Notes under the pieces: model-generated
Told to the model about the DNA's origin: nothing
Databases searched by the model: none
What the model saw: only the letters and a program-made list of their open reading frames with translations
Part shown: piece by piece, positions 47,051 through 59,529 of the stretch
How the letters are laid out: each line of letters starts with the position of its first letter
How positions within the stretch are numbered: position 1 is the stretch's first letter
Program-made: the position numbers and the translations under genes
Assembly (NCBI GenBank): GCA_003427395.1
Contig: BFEA01000119.1
Coordinates: forward strand, 569,917-633,916
DNA: 64,000 nucleotides
Source of the DNA: Chara braunii
Lineage: Eukaryota > Streptophyta > Charophyceae > Charales > Characeae
Direction of reading: 5' to 3'

Positions 47051-47865
47051 GTCAGGCCATCCAATCTTATGGAACATGCTTGACTCAACCATTAAGTATA
47101 CACGAACGGGTTGCACAACTACTTTTCTCTTCCTTTGGGCGCATGACTAAGCCATTCATCTTAGAAACAATGCCTAGTCCCCCTGAACTGTTTAATATCC
47201 AAGTTATATATACCTTTCCGAGCTTAATCTTCACGGTGGGCGTAGGACTGAGCCATTCATCTTAGAAACAATGCTCAGTCGGCCCAAATTACCTTCAATT
47301 ATACTCTTAATTGTACTCTCTTCAATATACGACAAGCTATAGTCAGACCATCCAATCTTATACAACCCGTGTCTGACTAACCTGTTTTTAATAGGATAAT
47401 AATAACGTATAGCCAAATTAGAACCTTGGGTTCCAGCATGTGCGAGACTTTGAGCCAGACAAGCTGAACTTACAGAAGGATATAACTCTCTGCCAGATTC
47501 ATTTCTCTCTGAACCATCATGTGCGTGGCATTGAGTCAAACCCCCTGAACTTACAGAAGGGTTTGCCCTTTGCCAAAGATTACTCCCTCAGAATAAAAGC
47601 AGGAAGAGACTGAGCCACCTGAACTTACACAACAGCTCAGCGCCCTCGTTCAGAAACAAAGAAACTTAAGAAAACCCAAGAAACAAGGCAACTCAGGGTA
47701 CCTAAACTTATAGAGCGCCTCGAGCTCCCGAAAATCGAACTCAAACAAGCCCTCGCAAGCCAAAGCAGTAAGGTCATCTAAACTTATAGAGCGTCCTGAC
47801 CTTCCATGCAATTCAAAAAGTAAAACACAACAGTCAGGCCATCCAATCTTATGGAACATGCTTGA
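47051..47865. repeat. Variable-stem hairpin array in the E3 3' LTR
   Basis: About nine short inverted repeats. Stems include GACTGAGC/GCTCAGTC (47247-47280), AGTCAGAC/GTCTGACT (47341-47378), CAAACCC/GGGTTTG (47537-47565), CTGAGC/GCTCAG (47610-47640) and AAGGTCA/TGACCTT (47770-47803). Loops share CCAATCTTA or CCTGAACTTACAGAA cores while stems differ. The right LTR copy is about 59530-60345. Confidence 0.75.
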
Positions 47866-50800
47866 CCCTATAAGACCCTTTCAATTTTAAGCAAAACCAC
47901 CTTCCTCCCAAACCTTCCCCCAGATGCATTCCCCTTTTATCCGCAATCTGCTTTCATGCAATCAACAAGGTTGAAACTGAGGTTGCACACACGTTCCTTT
48001 ACTTCAGTCTGACTTATGTCCTGAACGTCAACCCAAAGTCAAATACAGGGTTCACACCATACATTTTATCAACCATAGAGAGATGTACAGATAGGGGTTA
48101 TAATTGGGTTTATAGAGGGAGTCAGGGAATTACCACTTAGTTCCCTGCCTCCAGGACTCCTCCTGAGTACCGGCAGAGCTCCCGCAATTGGTGGGGCGAA
48201 CCTCCCACGGAGGCCTTGACGCGGATTACTGGTTTCAATCCCGCCTGCCGCCTTCCTCTTAGAACCAATAGACTAGACTTAGAGTAAGAAGGGCAGAGGA
48301 AGAAACATTTAGTCTCTCATATACAAGAGGGGTGCACTCAGGCTCGCAGGAGAGGACCTTGATTCCTTCACTCGCCTGAGGGCCCCGCAATGGCGACCAA
48401 TGTAACAACTTGGTCAAGCTTGAAGTCAAACTACCGAACTCAAACCTCCTAGCGACATCCCAACCGCAGTAACACCCCCCCCCCCCACTTTGCCGTCCAA
48501 CCTGTAATTCGCCCACCGCTGCTCCACTCAGTGGTAAATTATATTTTGCCACCTTGCGGGGGCACCCATAGCATCCAGCTACCTACTCAAGCGACTGCGA
48601 GAAACGCCGTAGCATGCCGGATGCAGCACAATCACCGTAACGTGCCAGCCAGCCTATGAGGGGGAACAATCTTGTAGGGGACGACGGGGCGAGCGGGTCA
48701 ACTGTCCGACAATCCTGCAGCGAAGTACGAGGTGTCACCAACAAAACCAACAGCCTTCCCGGCGCACTGATGTATAACGCACAAAGGATACAGCCCATGG
48801 AAGGGCAGTACGGTAGCGGAGTAGTGAGGCACAAGGTACGCCTCCAATATGGCCATACTGCACAGGAAAAACACCAACCCGCAGCGAACCACCCGGCTTG
48901 TGAAGCAGGTACGACAGCGGCAGCAGGTTGACCATGCGCTCACACATCCGTGTCAGAGCAAGTAGCAGAGTGCCTACTTACATCACGATCAAATCCCGCG
49001 GACTGTTGGCTCCCATATCCCCCATTCCGATAGACAAAACGGACATCCCGAACTGAGCTGCCCTTTTCATAGCCGTGCGCAGGCTCAAAACACCATGGTC
49101 GCGCACAGTAGTGAGCAGTGCGACTTACACATCAGCAGCAGCCAATAGCCAGACCCGTCGCGACAGGGACCCGGTCGGCCCACGGTCTGGTAGCATAGCC
49201 CGATGTCCGGCCCACTCCGCACTGCCTTCTCGAGACGCACGTGTCCGTTCTCACTATCACCCACATTGCTCAGGCCGCTCGTCGGTCACATGCACGGTTG
49301 ACAGGTAGATGTCCGACCTCCTGGTGGTCTGACGAGTATGACATCCGTCTACAGGTAAGTCCCCGTCCCTGTTGCCCGCGCTCACTCAGTCGAAGGTTGC
49401 GAGCCTGAGTAAATCCTCCGTTGAACTGTGGAAAAATCCACTAGTGCCGATCTCGAACACCCTGCCCCCAATCACACCAATACCGTATTCAACACTTCTC
49501 ACGCTCTGGCGCTCGGCGCCCAGCCTATATTACTTATCTAGCTAGCCTATCTACGTTCCCATGGGTGGGCCGCCGTGAAGTTGGAGACCAACGCACGCGA
49601 CGTCTTCACGCCTTCATTACATTAGGTACGCTTTCCGTGCCCTCATCTAAGTGTACTAAATCAGAATGAATGTTCCGCTAAAACGCGGAAATATATGTCT
49701 GGGATTATTAAAGCCTTTACTAGTAGTCATGTAGCCCCCGCCGTCTATAGCCGTCAAACGAGCGCCCGGGTCGAAATTCTGTCGCAGCCATCTCGTTCGT
49801 AGCACCTCAAAGCTCCAAGTTCGGCTGTCACCTTGCTCGAATCCATTGAGAATCGAGCAAGATAGAGATTCTTCAATCCCCATTTCTCCACCCCTTTCCC
49901 TCCGCGCACGACCTCTTTCCTCTACCCCCTAACTTACTAACCCATTACTAAGACTGACATCATAGCTGAACTCGCCCGGGGCGAAAACCCCGCCTTCGGA
50001 TCTCCATTTACCACACTTGCCGAGCGAGTTGCCGAGCTAGCAGTATTTCTCCTCCTGTTCATCCTCCTCCCGCCACGACTCGGTGCACCCTCCCTCTCAC
50101 TACCTCGTAATCCACTAACTTATCACTGAAACTAACACCGAATTCGAGTTCGTCTGGGGCTAAAACCCCGAGCTCGCTCCTTCCCCCACTCGGATCGGCC
50201 CACTATGGAGCGAACTCCATACCCCCTACTGCGCCCGACTCCTCACGTGCCATTGCTGTTTTCTTCCGAATGAACCTGGCGTGGAAACGCGCACAGGTTC
50301 ACTCCCTCTGCCGCTTCTCCCCCGACTTCCACCGCTGCTGCCCATCGCTCGCACCTCATACTGCTTCAGCGCCCGTCCCCTCTGCACTGTCGCCCCATCC
50401 TACTTCAACCACTTATCTCCGCTCCACCTTCAATCCGCATGCACCTGGCGCGTTTCCGCGCCTAGGTTCACCCCTCTTTCTAACTGCCTGTCACTCCCCT
50501 CCATAGCGCACCGCCTCCTACCCACAATCGGGGAGCATCCCACTTGCAACCTTAGTGTCTGCCCCCACTACGCGACCACTCCACCACGGCTTCGCTGCGC
50601 TGTCCCGTTGAGCTCCTTACTCGCCCCGGCTGCGTTCTCTACTAGCCCCGACTGCCGGTCTCCTCGACTTATGGTCCGAGGGCAGCCCACTGCAGCTTCC
50701 CCTTGCCTTGCTCCGCTCTCTGCTGAGCCCACCACCCTCTCGGGACTCTAGTATTTCTGCGAGTACCTGACACCGACCTGCGCTCGCATTCACTTGCGTA

Positions 50801-50880
50801 TCCTCCCTCGTCCCCGTCTGAGCCCGATCCTTGCTTTAGCACCGTTCGCCCCGCCACGTGCGTCCACGTGCAACCTTCAC

Positions 50881-51198
50881 CTAAAGAGTCCCCAAGGCAG
50901 GTTCACACCCAACCTTCTCACAGTGGGGGGCGAAAGCGGATTGTATATCGTAAAGGCCCAGGCACCCCCGGCTACAGCCCCACAGGCTCGCCCGAAATGT
51001 TCTCCAACAACCGTCTACCTTCAACCACTGACGCGCTTCAGGTGAGAAACGAGGGAAGCCACGGCCACGGGAACGCGACCGACCTCTCGTACGTCGACCC
51101 TTTTTCGGTCCGTTCTTCGTGACAACGAGAATAAGACCCTTGTCGGTATCCCGAACCCGCACGAACTCGCCGGTCAAACATAAGGGGCACGCACCCAA
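50881..51198 (-). CDS. LTR small ORF, 105 residues (E3 3' copy)
   Basis: A sense-strand frame that is intact in both LTR copies (other at 63380-63697). Starts MGACPLCLTGEFVRVRD and includes an Arg/Ser/Gly-rich stretch (RRTRGRSRSRGRGFPRF). It lies in U3, upstream of the proposed TATA box, so it would need a separate transcript. About 14 residues differ between copies, many non-conservative, so selection is not evident. Confidence 0.2.
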   Translation of the reverse strand: MGACPLCLTGEFVRVRDTDKGLILVVTKNGPKKGRRTRGRSRSRGRGFPRFSPEARQWLKVDGCWRTFRASLWGCSRGCLGLYDIQSAFAPHCEKVGCEPALGTL

Positions 51199-51784
51199 GG
51201 TCCTCGACTACCGTAACGACCTTTACGTGACTCTTTCTCTCGTCTGACCTAGGAGGGTCAACGATAAAGTGAGATTAAACACAAACCAAAAAGAATTATA
51301 CCATCAACAAGGTGACGGTTGCGGCTAATACCTCCCCCTCCCCACGCCGTCGCCGCTCGACCTCGATCCTCGAATCTCCCTGATGAAAGTCCGGCGCCGA
51401 AACTAAATAGTGATAGGCCCACGTCTGGGTGTAGCTTTGACAGAATGGCTAGATAAACGGGCACTGCACGACGTGCCAAGTCACCAAGACACCTACAGAA
51501 GTCATATCGTCGTCGATGCCATCCTCCATATGTACGCACAAGTCACAGGCGAGCAAACCAGTCAACGAGACATAATCTTTTTAATCCCTATTTAATCAGC
51601 AGAAACAATCTGGCCGGCGATCACGCCAGCTCTCCCGTCATCAACAAAATAGAGGATCACACGCGCCTCAAAAATCCGGGCGCCCACACACTCCCTATTC
51701 TAGTCAACCATCCAGTCAACGTAGATTACAAACGCAGCCACGCCTAGCGCGGTATACTTAAAATTCAAGCCAAAACTAGTTTCT

Positions 51785-52045
51785 GTCGCTTGCAAAAACC
51801 AGGGCAGATACCCTTGTAAGGGTATTCGCACCGACAACTTACCGGACCATAGTAAGCGACGTCCCCGTCGCTTCTCCAAATCAGAAAGTTATAAATTCAT
51901 CCACACTCCAAATGATGACGAGAAGGGAACCAATCCGATTAGCCAACAGACTCAGGTTCGAGGCCTCCATCAACCGTGGCAACATAACTATATGCCACCA
52001 GGGTTTTAACCTGGGTCTCCATCGTCCTGACACTAGGACGCCGGT
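51785..52045 (-). repeat. Two-hairpin module with tRNA-like head (E3 copy)
   Basis: In minus order: CGTCCTAGTGTCAGGACG hairpin (52023-52040), GGAGACCCAGGTTAAAACCC (from 52020), hairpin GCGACGGGGACGTCGC (51856-51871), ATACCCTTACAAGGGTAT (51808-51825), then TTTTTGCAAGCGACA. It corresponds to 26860-27090 in E2. Confidence 0.5.
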
Positions 52046-53080
52046 GTATTATGTATCAATACTACAACATAAGTTTCAAAGGCCACCTCAAACCGTCCTC
52101 TCCCCTTTGTCCTAGACAAACACCAGCTTGTCGTTGAGTGTCTCGGCTAGACTCTATCTCATAAGCAGAGCCCTCCCCAGGGGCGTGGGCCTTAAATGAG
52201 ACCTCAGAAGACACTCTCGCCTCCTCCCCGAAAATCCTCACAATTAACGTATACGTCTATGTATATTTAAATCTCCTCTCAACTCTTTCTGCAGTCCAGT
52301 ACAGAAATGCTAGGTCTCCATCCTGGCCCAGAATAGTCTGGTTGATCGAGTCAGACCTACGACCTACCATATTGTTATCTTAATGGCAGTTCCTTCGCTG
52401 GTTATCCAACAATAGGTTTTCTTCTGATAAGCATTCAATCAAGACTGCTCAAACGTCTCAACTCATATCCCCCGCCATCCCACCGGAGTAATTTCCCTAA
52501 GGCATGCATAACCCCTTAAACTCTTATCCCGTTGGTAGACGTGGGTCCGCGGCCAGGTTGTGCTGGCTTGCAGCCATCCAATAGGGGTTGCGCCCTAGAG
52601 GTGTTAACCTTTACCGTTTAGCTTGGTATTCCTCAATATGCTTGGGATTAACACAAGTGTCCGAACGGTGCGTCGCAAAACAAACCACAGGCCCAATGCG
52701 GGACTACGCAGAGGCCTGTCTCACTTTAAAGGCATTTACCAGCTCCCTATGGGACAACATAGAAAGCATGNCCCCTTTTCACAATCACAAACAGATTCAC
52801 CGCTAGGCTCACACAAGGTCGTGGCCTACTGACTTGATCAGAGACAGCAGACCACACATCCCACGACATCTTAATGCACTGACTTGCGACCTTCTCAATT
52901 CCACCAATGATCCAGTCTGTAATTCTGGTTCCCCTCGTCAGGCTTTATCAACTCAAGCACTGCTTATCATGCCCCTTAAATCTACTAACCACCTTTCACA
53001 CGAAGGGGGTCTCCCTCAATAGGTCTCCCTGCCATCCCTCTCTTTCTAGGATGAGCTATCACTCGACCTTTTTCAAAACA

Positions 53081-53094
53081 CCTCCCCTTTCGAG
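53081..53094 (-). other. Predicted E3 polypurine tract
   Basis: The minus strand reads CTCGAAAGGGGAGG followed by TGTTTTG. Resembles the proposed E2 site. Other pyrimidine runs nearby (for example 54569) are alternatives. Confidence 0.35.
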
Positions 53095-53272
53095 ATGAGT
53101 CTCTCTCTAAACTACATTACCACCTTCCTTAATCTGAAGGGGTCTCAACCATAAAACCACTAAAACTGAGAGGCCTACTTATGGGTCCTCTTCACAACTC
53201 AACCATGGAACAACCCAACTGAGGGACCTGCTTATGGGTCCTCTTCGCAACTCAACCGTACAACATTTGACA

Positions 53273-53440
53273 TGGTAAGTATTCGAGTCTCAGAGACTCG
53301 CAAAATCCCTTAGGATTCTTACACTTCGGTCACAGAACAAACTGTACTACGTCTCCTGGTAAGTATTCGAGTCTCAGAGACTCACAAAATCCCTTAGGAT
53401 TCTTACACTTCGGTCACAGAACAAACTGTACTACGTCTCC
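53273..53440. repeat. Perfect-length 84-bp tandem duplication
   Basis: Copies 53273-53356 and 53357-53440 differ by about one base. Each starts TGGTAAGTATT and contains the palindrome CGAGTCTCAGAGACTCG (one A/G change in copy 2). Just upstream, a ~55-base unit (CTTATGGGTCCTCTTC) is also doubled near 53177 and 53231. Confidence 0.9.
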
Positions 53441-54858
53441 TTATACTCTGCTTTTTCACCTGCCCGTCGGCAGATCGCACGAGTATACCGAAGAGTAGAC
53501 AACCTTCACATTCACACAATCCAATACACATGGGATGTATCCCCCACATCTTTCACACAAACCCATTATACATCAGGATAAAACCACACATGTGAGAGTG
53601 ATACCCCAACTCAAGCGTAAACCAAATGACCTCAAATTACATATACCCGCCCAGAGCCGAACAATCTCAACCCACCATGGTACCAGCATCACACAACGGA
53701 AGCCACGCCCTCTCTAACAAACACTATCATTGACACAGTCCTGGTCACGATGTAATCATACCCCTCAAACTCGAGGGATCCAAATAAGTCAAAACATATC
53801 TTCATCTTGAACAAAGTAAGACTAAACCCTCCCGTGTCCCACTTGCTCGAGACTGAAATTTGGTATAGAATCAAAACACTGTATATATATTGTCCTTGCT
53901 TACTTAAAACTTAAGTCCAAGTCTACCAGGACTCCACGCACATTCTATACACAAATGCATGGATGCATATGCCCTTGTAGCTCAGGGTAGTATGGCTATG
54001 AGAAAAAATCAACCTTCAAAACATAGCCCCCCCACTGTCCCGGATCCTAGGGCAATGTTTCTAAAGCATCGGTCTCGAAAGAGTCAAAGATCATAATCAA
54101 GATCAAGTCAGTCCTTTTAATAAAGTCTCATCCTCCCATGATCTCCCAACGTAGACAAGCGGGCACTCTGAGCCATACCCTCATCCCTATTTGCCTTCGG
54201 CAATCCATACATGCGTGAGGCTCGTTTTCATGCTTGGGCCCGACCCTTGCTACCCTACCTTCAATTCGTCGCAGGAGCTTTAGAAGGGTATTTGCCCAAT
54301 CCCACCTTGAAGCCTCCTATGATCCATCATATATATACAAGTCTCACTCAGTGCACCTCTAGGTTAGGGAGTCCACCTTTTCCCACATCAAGGTTTCCCC
54401 TCAAGCCTCTCAGATCTCTCTCATATATACAACCATCTGGACCTAAAACAGGGCGTAGGTCTCGTCTCTTCTTTTCTCAACCAATAGGTCTAGGGAGCTA
54501 GACCCTTATTTAAAACTCATCTCCTCGCCCTAGTCACTAGAGACATATCGATATCACGATCCGAGGCAGACCCAACATACCCCCCCATATACAACTATTA
54601 TATTGGGGCCCCTTTACGTACGATTCGGGCCGTCTTACCGGACCATTATTATGAAAACCCCCTTCCTTATGCACGTAGTATCTACTCAGATGGGGTTTTC
54701 TTGCTTATTTATGCGGCCTCCTCAAACTTCCAGGCCCTTCTCACCCAAACCCGCCTTTTCACAACTTATCCCTTCAACCCATCTTGATACATCCTGCCGG
54801 CTAACACATAGGGGCGCAGTCCATACCATTGGTTGGCCTGCCACCCTAGCCCTCATCT
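53441..54858. other. E3 internal region without a recognised gene
   Basis: No gag or pol motif on either strand. Several short frames lack family likeness. Pyrimidine-rich runs at 54026-54033 and 54569-54577. Confidence 0.5.
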
Positions 54859-55584
54859 TCACCTATGTGCACCCTGTCTGCGAAAGACATACCCTGGCAG
54901 GATACATGGACACCGGCTAACTGCGGCACAAACCTCTTCCCAGTCTACAACCCTTTCGTTTGGGTCGTGTGAACTTACATATGCATCCACTACATTGGCC
55001 AGGTTCTTAAGTTCCTGGCTATGGGGCAAGAACCTTCGGTCCAGGTACAACCCATTTATCAACTCGCACTTGTACCTCGCATATCCCCATTCTCGCACCT
55101 TCGCGGCAGCCTCTGCAGCGGCTTCCACCCTCGCCTGTCCCCCAAAATATGCCTCTATCAAGAATTATTGCAGGACAACTCGCAATGGGGCCAAGGGAAG
55201 TGCAAACTCTTCGACGTGCTTGACCTCTACACGGGCCTCCACCTGCTCCTCTCCTTCCTGGATCCTGCCATTCGTTCAATTTGCTGCAGCTTCCTCAGCT
55301 ACCCTCAAAGGTCTCGCCAACAGGTTCCCATGCCCAAGCGCCAACTCAATCCCATGTAAGGCCCAAAACGAAGAAGACGCATACAAAGTCACCCTTACGA
55401 TCGCACAGTCCTGACCATCATCAAAGTCGGACTCGATCCAGGCAAAAATACACTTGCCTATCGGTGCGCCCCACCAGGAAGAAATGTACTCTCCCTCCCT
55501 GACTCGCCTCGGTAAAGAAATCTCAAGCCCATCTTCCCCCTTGACAGACAACGTCACACTGACACCTTCCTTCGCATAAGGCAT
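54859..55584 (-). pseudogene. E3 ORF0 homologue, two in-frame stops
   Basis: From ATG 55584 the frame runs LPRRVREGEYISSWWGAPIG, then CIFAWIESDF, then CAIVRVTLYAS, matching ORF0a/b of E2 in order and spacing. TGA at 55276-55278 and TAA at 55165-55167 interrupt the same frame, and the C-terminal part (AYFGGQARVEAAAEAAAK, later VVDWEEVCAAV) also matches. The intervening codons align to ORF0 (EVKHVEEFALP versus EAKWVAEFTYP), so no exon break is needed. Only one ORF0 copy is seen. It is the only recognisable gene of E3. Confidence 0.75.
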
Positions 55585-57954
55585 CCTGAGTTGCCCTAGC
55601 TCCGGGATGGGTTCTGCCCGTCACAGAAAAAACGTCCAGCATGCGCCTTCAGTTATCATATTGGCAATCATACCCTATCATCATATCTCTAAGCCCTTAT
55701 CCTCAGATCATCTTTCCCTAAAATCATTCATTTTCAGCGTTTGCGACCACCTAGTTTAGGGAGAATTTTACTAGTAATATACCATGGTGATAACATTTTC
55801 GCAGATACCAACTTCATAATAGTAGTTACTCATAAGGAATGATATATTACTTAAGTACCAAATGTCAAAAATACCCTGTTAAAATTATCCCGATACTCAT
55901 CACGCCCGCGCATAGAAGAGTCTGTTCGAAAAAAACGATTATACCGAAGAGAGTCTTTTGCACAAATATCCATCTGAGATAAAACATCAAATACCCATCG
56001 ATAAAACCCTCGAGTCATAACTCACACATTAGTCAAATATCACTTTTACCACCCAGGAACGACACAATATACACGTCATATAAGCAGGCACTCCATCCAT
56101 GAATTAAAAATGCAATACAACCCACGATAAATAGAATATCCTCCTAACTATGATCACAACATAATAGGCACAACTTATTTGCAGGGGTTGTAACTGAAGA
56201 GCACGATATGCTTTGTACATAACCACATAAAACGAATTCAACTGCCAGTTGTATAACAAGATAATCCTCAAAACATATCTTAGTTTATACAAGACAGAAT
56301 AAGACTGACAATGAGTAATTAGCATGATACAATTGTTACCCCCTTCATCTCTTAAACCAAGCATATAGTGCAGAGGGGTGGTGTAATCCTCTTAGGATAA
56401 CATCTTGACTCCTGAGCCCCGCTCTAAAGCTCAAGCCTTACCGCATCCCTCTCTGATTGCAGCGCTTGCACCTCACCGACCCTATCATGGTCAAATGGAC
56501 AACCCCATCCATACTTATCAAGGCAATTGAAGAGCGAATTCGCACCTTTACAAATATGGTGGTCCTACTTAACGGGAGACGAGCCTAGGTCACTACTCCA
56601 GATCCGCTCCCACTAGGAAGTAGTTGTTCCACTTGGCCATTACGGTTTCGATAAGGTAACAAGCCCCTTCCTCTCTTCTCAACAGATAATGTAGTTACTC
56701 TCCTATCGTAGGAAAGATAACAACACCCCACTAATGGACCAAGAATATAATTCCGGCGTGGGTCTCACTATCAGTTCCGAGACTAACAACCGCTTCCTTT
56801 AGCCTCATCGAGGGGGTAACAACTCAAGAATGCACTTCCACTGAGGACAAATTATACACGCCTACTGACTCCTTCTCGGAAGAACCACCCTCCACAGAAG
56901 CAAGTCACCCCATTCACCCCTGGCCCCATGCCAGACCTGGGTTTCATGCAGAATCTATATCCTCGTGGAAGGCAATCCATACATACGCCATCAATCAGAC
57001 ATCAAACAAAACACAATGAAAGCACATATATAGAGACAACCGAACAAACAATCTAAAATGTCATATATACATATATCACATATAATTGACATATAGGCCT
57101 CTCTTCGGACTAGCCAAATCGCTATCCTAATGACCACTACTTCTCGAGATTTATCGATAGTTAGCCAGACAGTCCGCAAACGACTCAAATCATCACCAAC
57201 TCACACTATTGAAGAGCTAAGCATCGTACAAGCCGTTGTATCTATCATATCACATCTCAGCCTGCGCTCAAGGAAATATTTTTACAATTAAACTCCTCAC
57301 TTCGCATTTTATCAGTCATCCCCTCACCCATGTCGTTCCCCTGTCAGCAACATTCTTTAAAGCAGGAGTCATATGACTAGGGGAGAGGCTCCACCTTAAC
57401 TTGACTATCCCCCGAGGCAGGCTTAAAACCCCGATCCCGTAATGAGTCAATTAGCCTTGGATTCCAATCATAGGCATACTTAGCAATGCCAGCGCTACCT
57501 TACTAATTCCTAGCCGAATCAAGCCCACAAGGCATTACCCAAACTCATCCATAATTAAAGTTAAGGAGGCTTTCAACTTCATTTAATCGCATATTAGGCA
57601 GTGCTCACAGCGCATAGTCACAACGCTTATTGATCTCAAGGGACCCTTATTGCATCGCTCAAACCCCTACTCACGAAGTCAACCCTCACTTCATACTCTA
57701 TCCGCTTCCATAAAACGATCAACCATTCCTCCTAACCTGATCAATAGAGCAGAAGCGGTTATTCTCTGCGGATTATCAACCTGCCTCGAATCAAGGCTCG
57801 ATTTCTAGGGACCCCGTAGTCTTTACGATACTTCCAACGATAGTCAAAATATTAGTCAATTGCACAAACAAGTCTATCAAAACTTCTTATTTGATTATTT
57901 CTCACTTCCATACCCGGGTGTCGTTCCACCAGGGACAATGGTAGGCAGTCGTTA
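55585..57954. other. E3 leader region between PBS and ORF0
   Basis: About 2.4 kb with stops in all frames. No Gag, no zinc knuckle and no basic leader ORF recognised. AT-rich between 55700 and 56400. Confidence 0.5.
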
Positions 57955-57972
57955 TCCCCGGCAACATCGCCA
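57955..57972 (-). other. E3 primer-binding site (tRNA-Asp type)
   Basis: The minus strand reads TGGCGATGTTGCCGGGGA, matching the tRNA-Asp 3' end at 16 of 18 bases as I recall it, two bases from the LTR edge at 57975. Confidence 0.8.
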
Positions 57973-58237
57973 CCTGTCGAGCGCATCGGTCCGGCACCGC
58001 ACGTGGCAGTGCGGGACCCTCTCGGCCGCGTCACGCAGGAGTTGGACCAACCACGTCACGAACACACCAATGGAGTTTCCTTAGGCCGCTCCGGCCGAGT
58101 GCGCCAGCCATACCTCTCGCGAGCCCCTACGACAGGATAGGGCCAACGCGAGGCACAACTTACCTCCACCTTACCGGAGTTGTCACCTCCCTTCGGTGGG
58201 AGTATCCCCACCGAGCTACCACTCCACAATATGAAAG

Positions 58238-58543
58238 TTAATCCGTTGCAATCGCAGAGGTGGACCAACCGAGGGCGTTTCTCGTTCGCTGTAGCACAGG
58301 GGGTACGCGCGGTAATACGCCTATCGGACCCGCACGCGAACCAATGTCTTGGGGGACTGAAGTCCCAAGCATGGCTCGGCGTCGGTCGACTAGGACGCAT
58401 CCCACACACCATGCGCACACCATTTTTCGAACATAAAAATAAAACACACACACACGCACATACCACACGACACAATACAAACAACGCGACAACGCTCCTG
58501 GCCCCACGGTAGCCAACCCATAACCTTTCAATGCGAAAGTCAA
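58238..58543 (-). CDS. LTR small ORF, 101 residues (E3 5' copy)
   Basis: The counterpart of 44931-45236, intact with the same start and end. In this LTR it would be in the transcribed leader upstream of the PBS. See that entry for doubts about coding. Confidence 0.2.
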   Translation of the reverse strand: MTFALKGYGLATVGPGALSRCLYCVVWYVRVCVFYFYVRKMVCAWCVGCVLVDRRRAMLGTSVPQDIGSRAGPIGVLPRVPPVLQRTRNALGWSTSAIATD

Positions 58544-59038
58544 ATGGGCGTCGCGCGCGAGGCTTAGTATAAAACTACGCGTACGCAGGGCCTACTCATA
58601 TCGACTAGCAATACAAACGTACGCAAGCAGTCGCAATGATGGCGTACCATGTAGTACCCATACTCATGTGGTCCTCGTTAATCTCGAGGGTCGCATTCGA
58701 CATTCAAGTGTCGGCTGACACGCGCCTTGAGGGTTAATCTCTCGACGTTGGACAACCACCAAGCGCGGTTGAAGACCACACACCCTCTTCTGCAATCTGT
58801 GCAGAGTAGGGCAAATAGGCTCTGTACGGGGGCAGATTCCTTCCCTGCAGAGTCTAGGGCTTGGGATGTTGGACACGGCCCAGGACCAACGTCCGACCAT
58901 AAAAATCTATAAAAAACAAAGGATAAAAGGGGATCTCCCTTTTCTCTCAAGTCATAATCTGGTTAATCCTTGCACACTATCGCGGTAAGCCGTGCGCATA
59001 CCCAAGGCACATATAAATATATATATATATATATAGCT

Positions 59039-59049
59039 TATTTATATAG
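59039..59049 (-). promoter_or_regulatory. Candidate E3 promoter TATA box (5' LTR)
   Basis: The minus strand reads CTATATAAATA, the copy that would drive the element. Confidence 0.45.
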
Positions 59050-59529
59050 GACGATCACTTCTCCCAGTTACAGTGAAACTCCTCTCAGCCATATACATAT
59101 GTAATCGCAGGCAGTCGCATGCAGAGTCCGAACCACAATTATACCTTCAATCACATCAAAGATTCAACAAGAGTCCACGCACTACACGGGGTCAACTTCA
59201 ACCATTCCCTATGCTCATACCCCTTGCTTTAGCCATACAAACCTCACTCTTGTGCAACTCTCCAAAATAAGTACTCATTACTTTAGTTAAATGGCCATTC
59301 AATAAAGTCCGGGTGAAAACACAATGAAACTCCTATCGCTCTAGCACGTGGCGAGCAACTAAAGCAACTACCTGACAACTGAAACTCAGACCGAGTAGTA
59401 GCCTCACTCAGTCACATGCACGCCAAACCACGAAGGTAAGTACCCTCACCATCACCAAGTCAATTTTAGCAGATAATAGTTCATAATCTTTCAATGCTTT
59501 ATCCCTTTATACCCTGCTTTCATAAGGCG

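Larger units (their letters stand above)
44665..53080 (-). mobile_element. E3 3' LTR (right edge predicted)
   Basis: It starts TGTCGAGAGCATCGG, the same as the PBS-side LTR edge at 57975. Correspondence with the right copy can be followed from 44665/57975 to about 51500/64000, apart from a stretch of about 780 bases (46067-46850) missing on the right. The window ends before the right copy does. I place the edge at 53080 because CAAAACA is followed by CCTCCCCTTTCGAG (a minus-strand purine tract). LTR length is at least 6.8 kb and perhaps 8.4 kb. Confidence 0.7.

Noticed and set aside
50281-50751. 156-residue Pro/Ser-rich plus-strand ORF in the E3 LTR
   Set aside because: It is antisense to the element, GC-rich, and the right copy (from 62758) is only 128 residues with changed ends.
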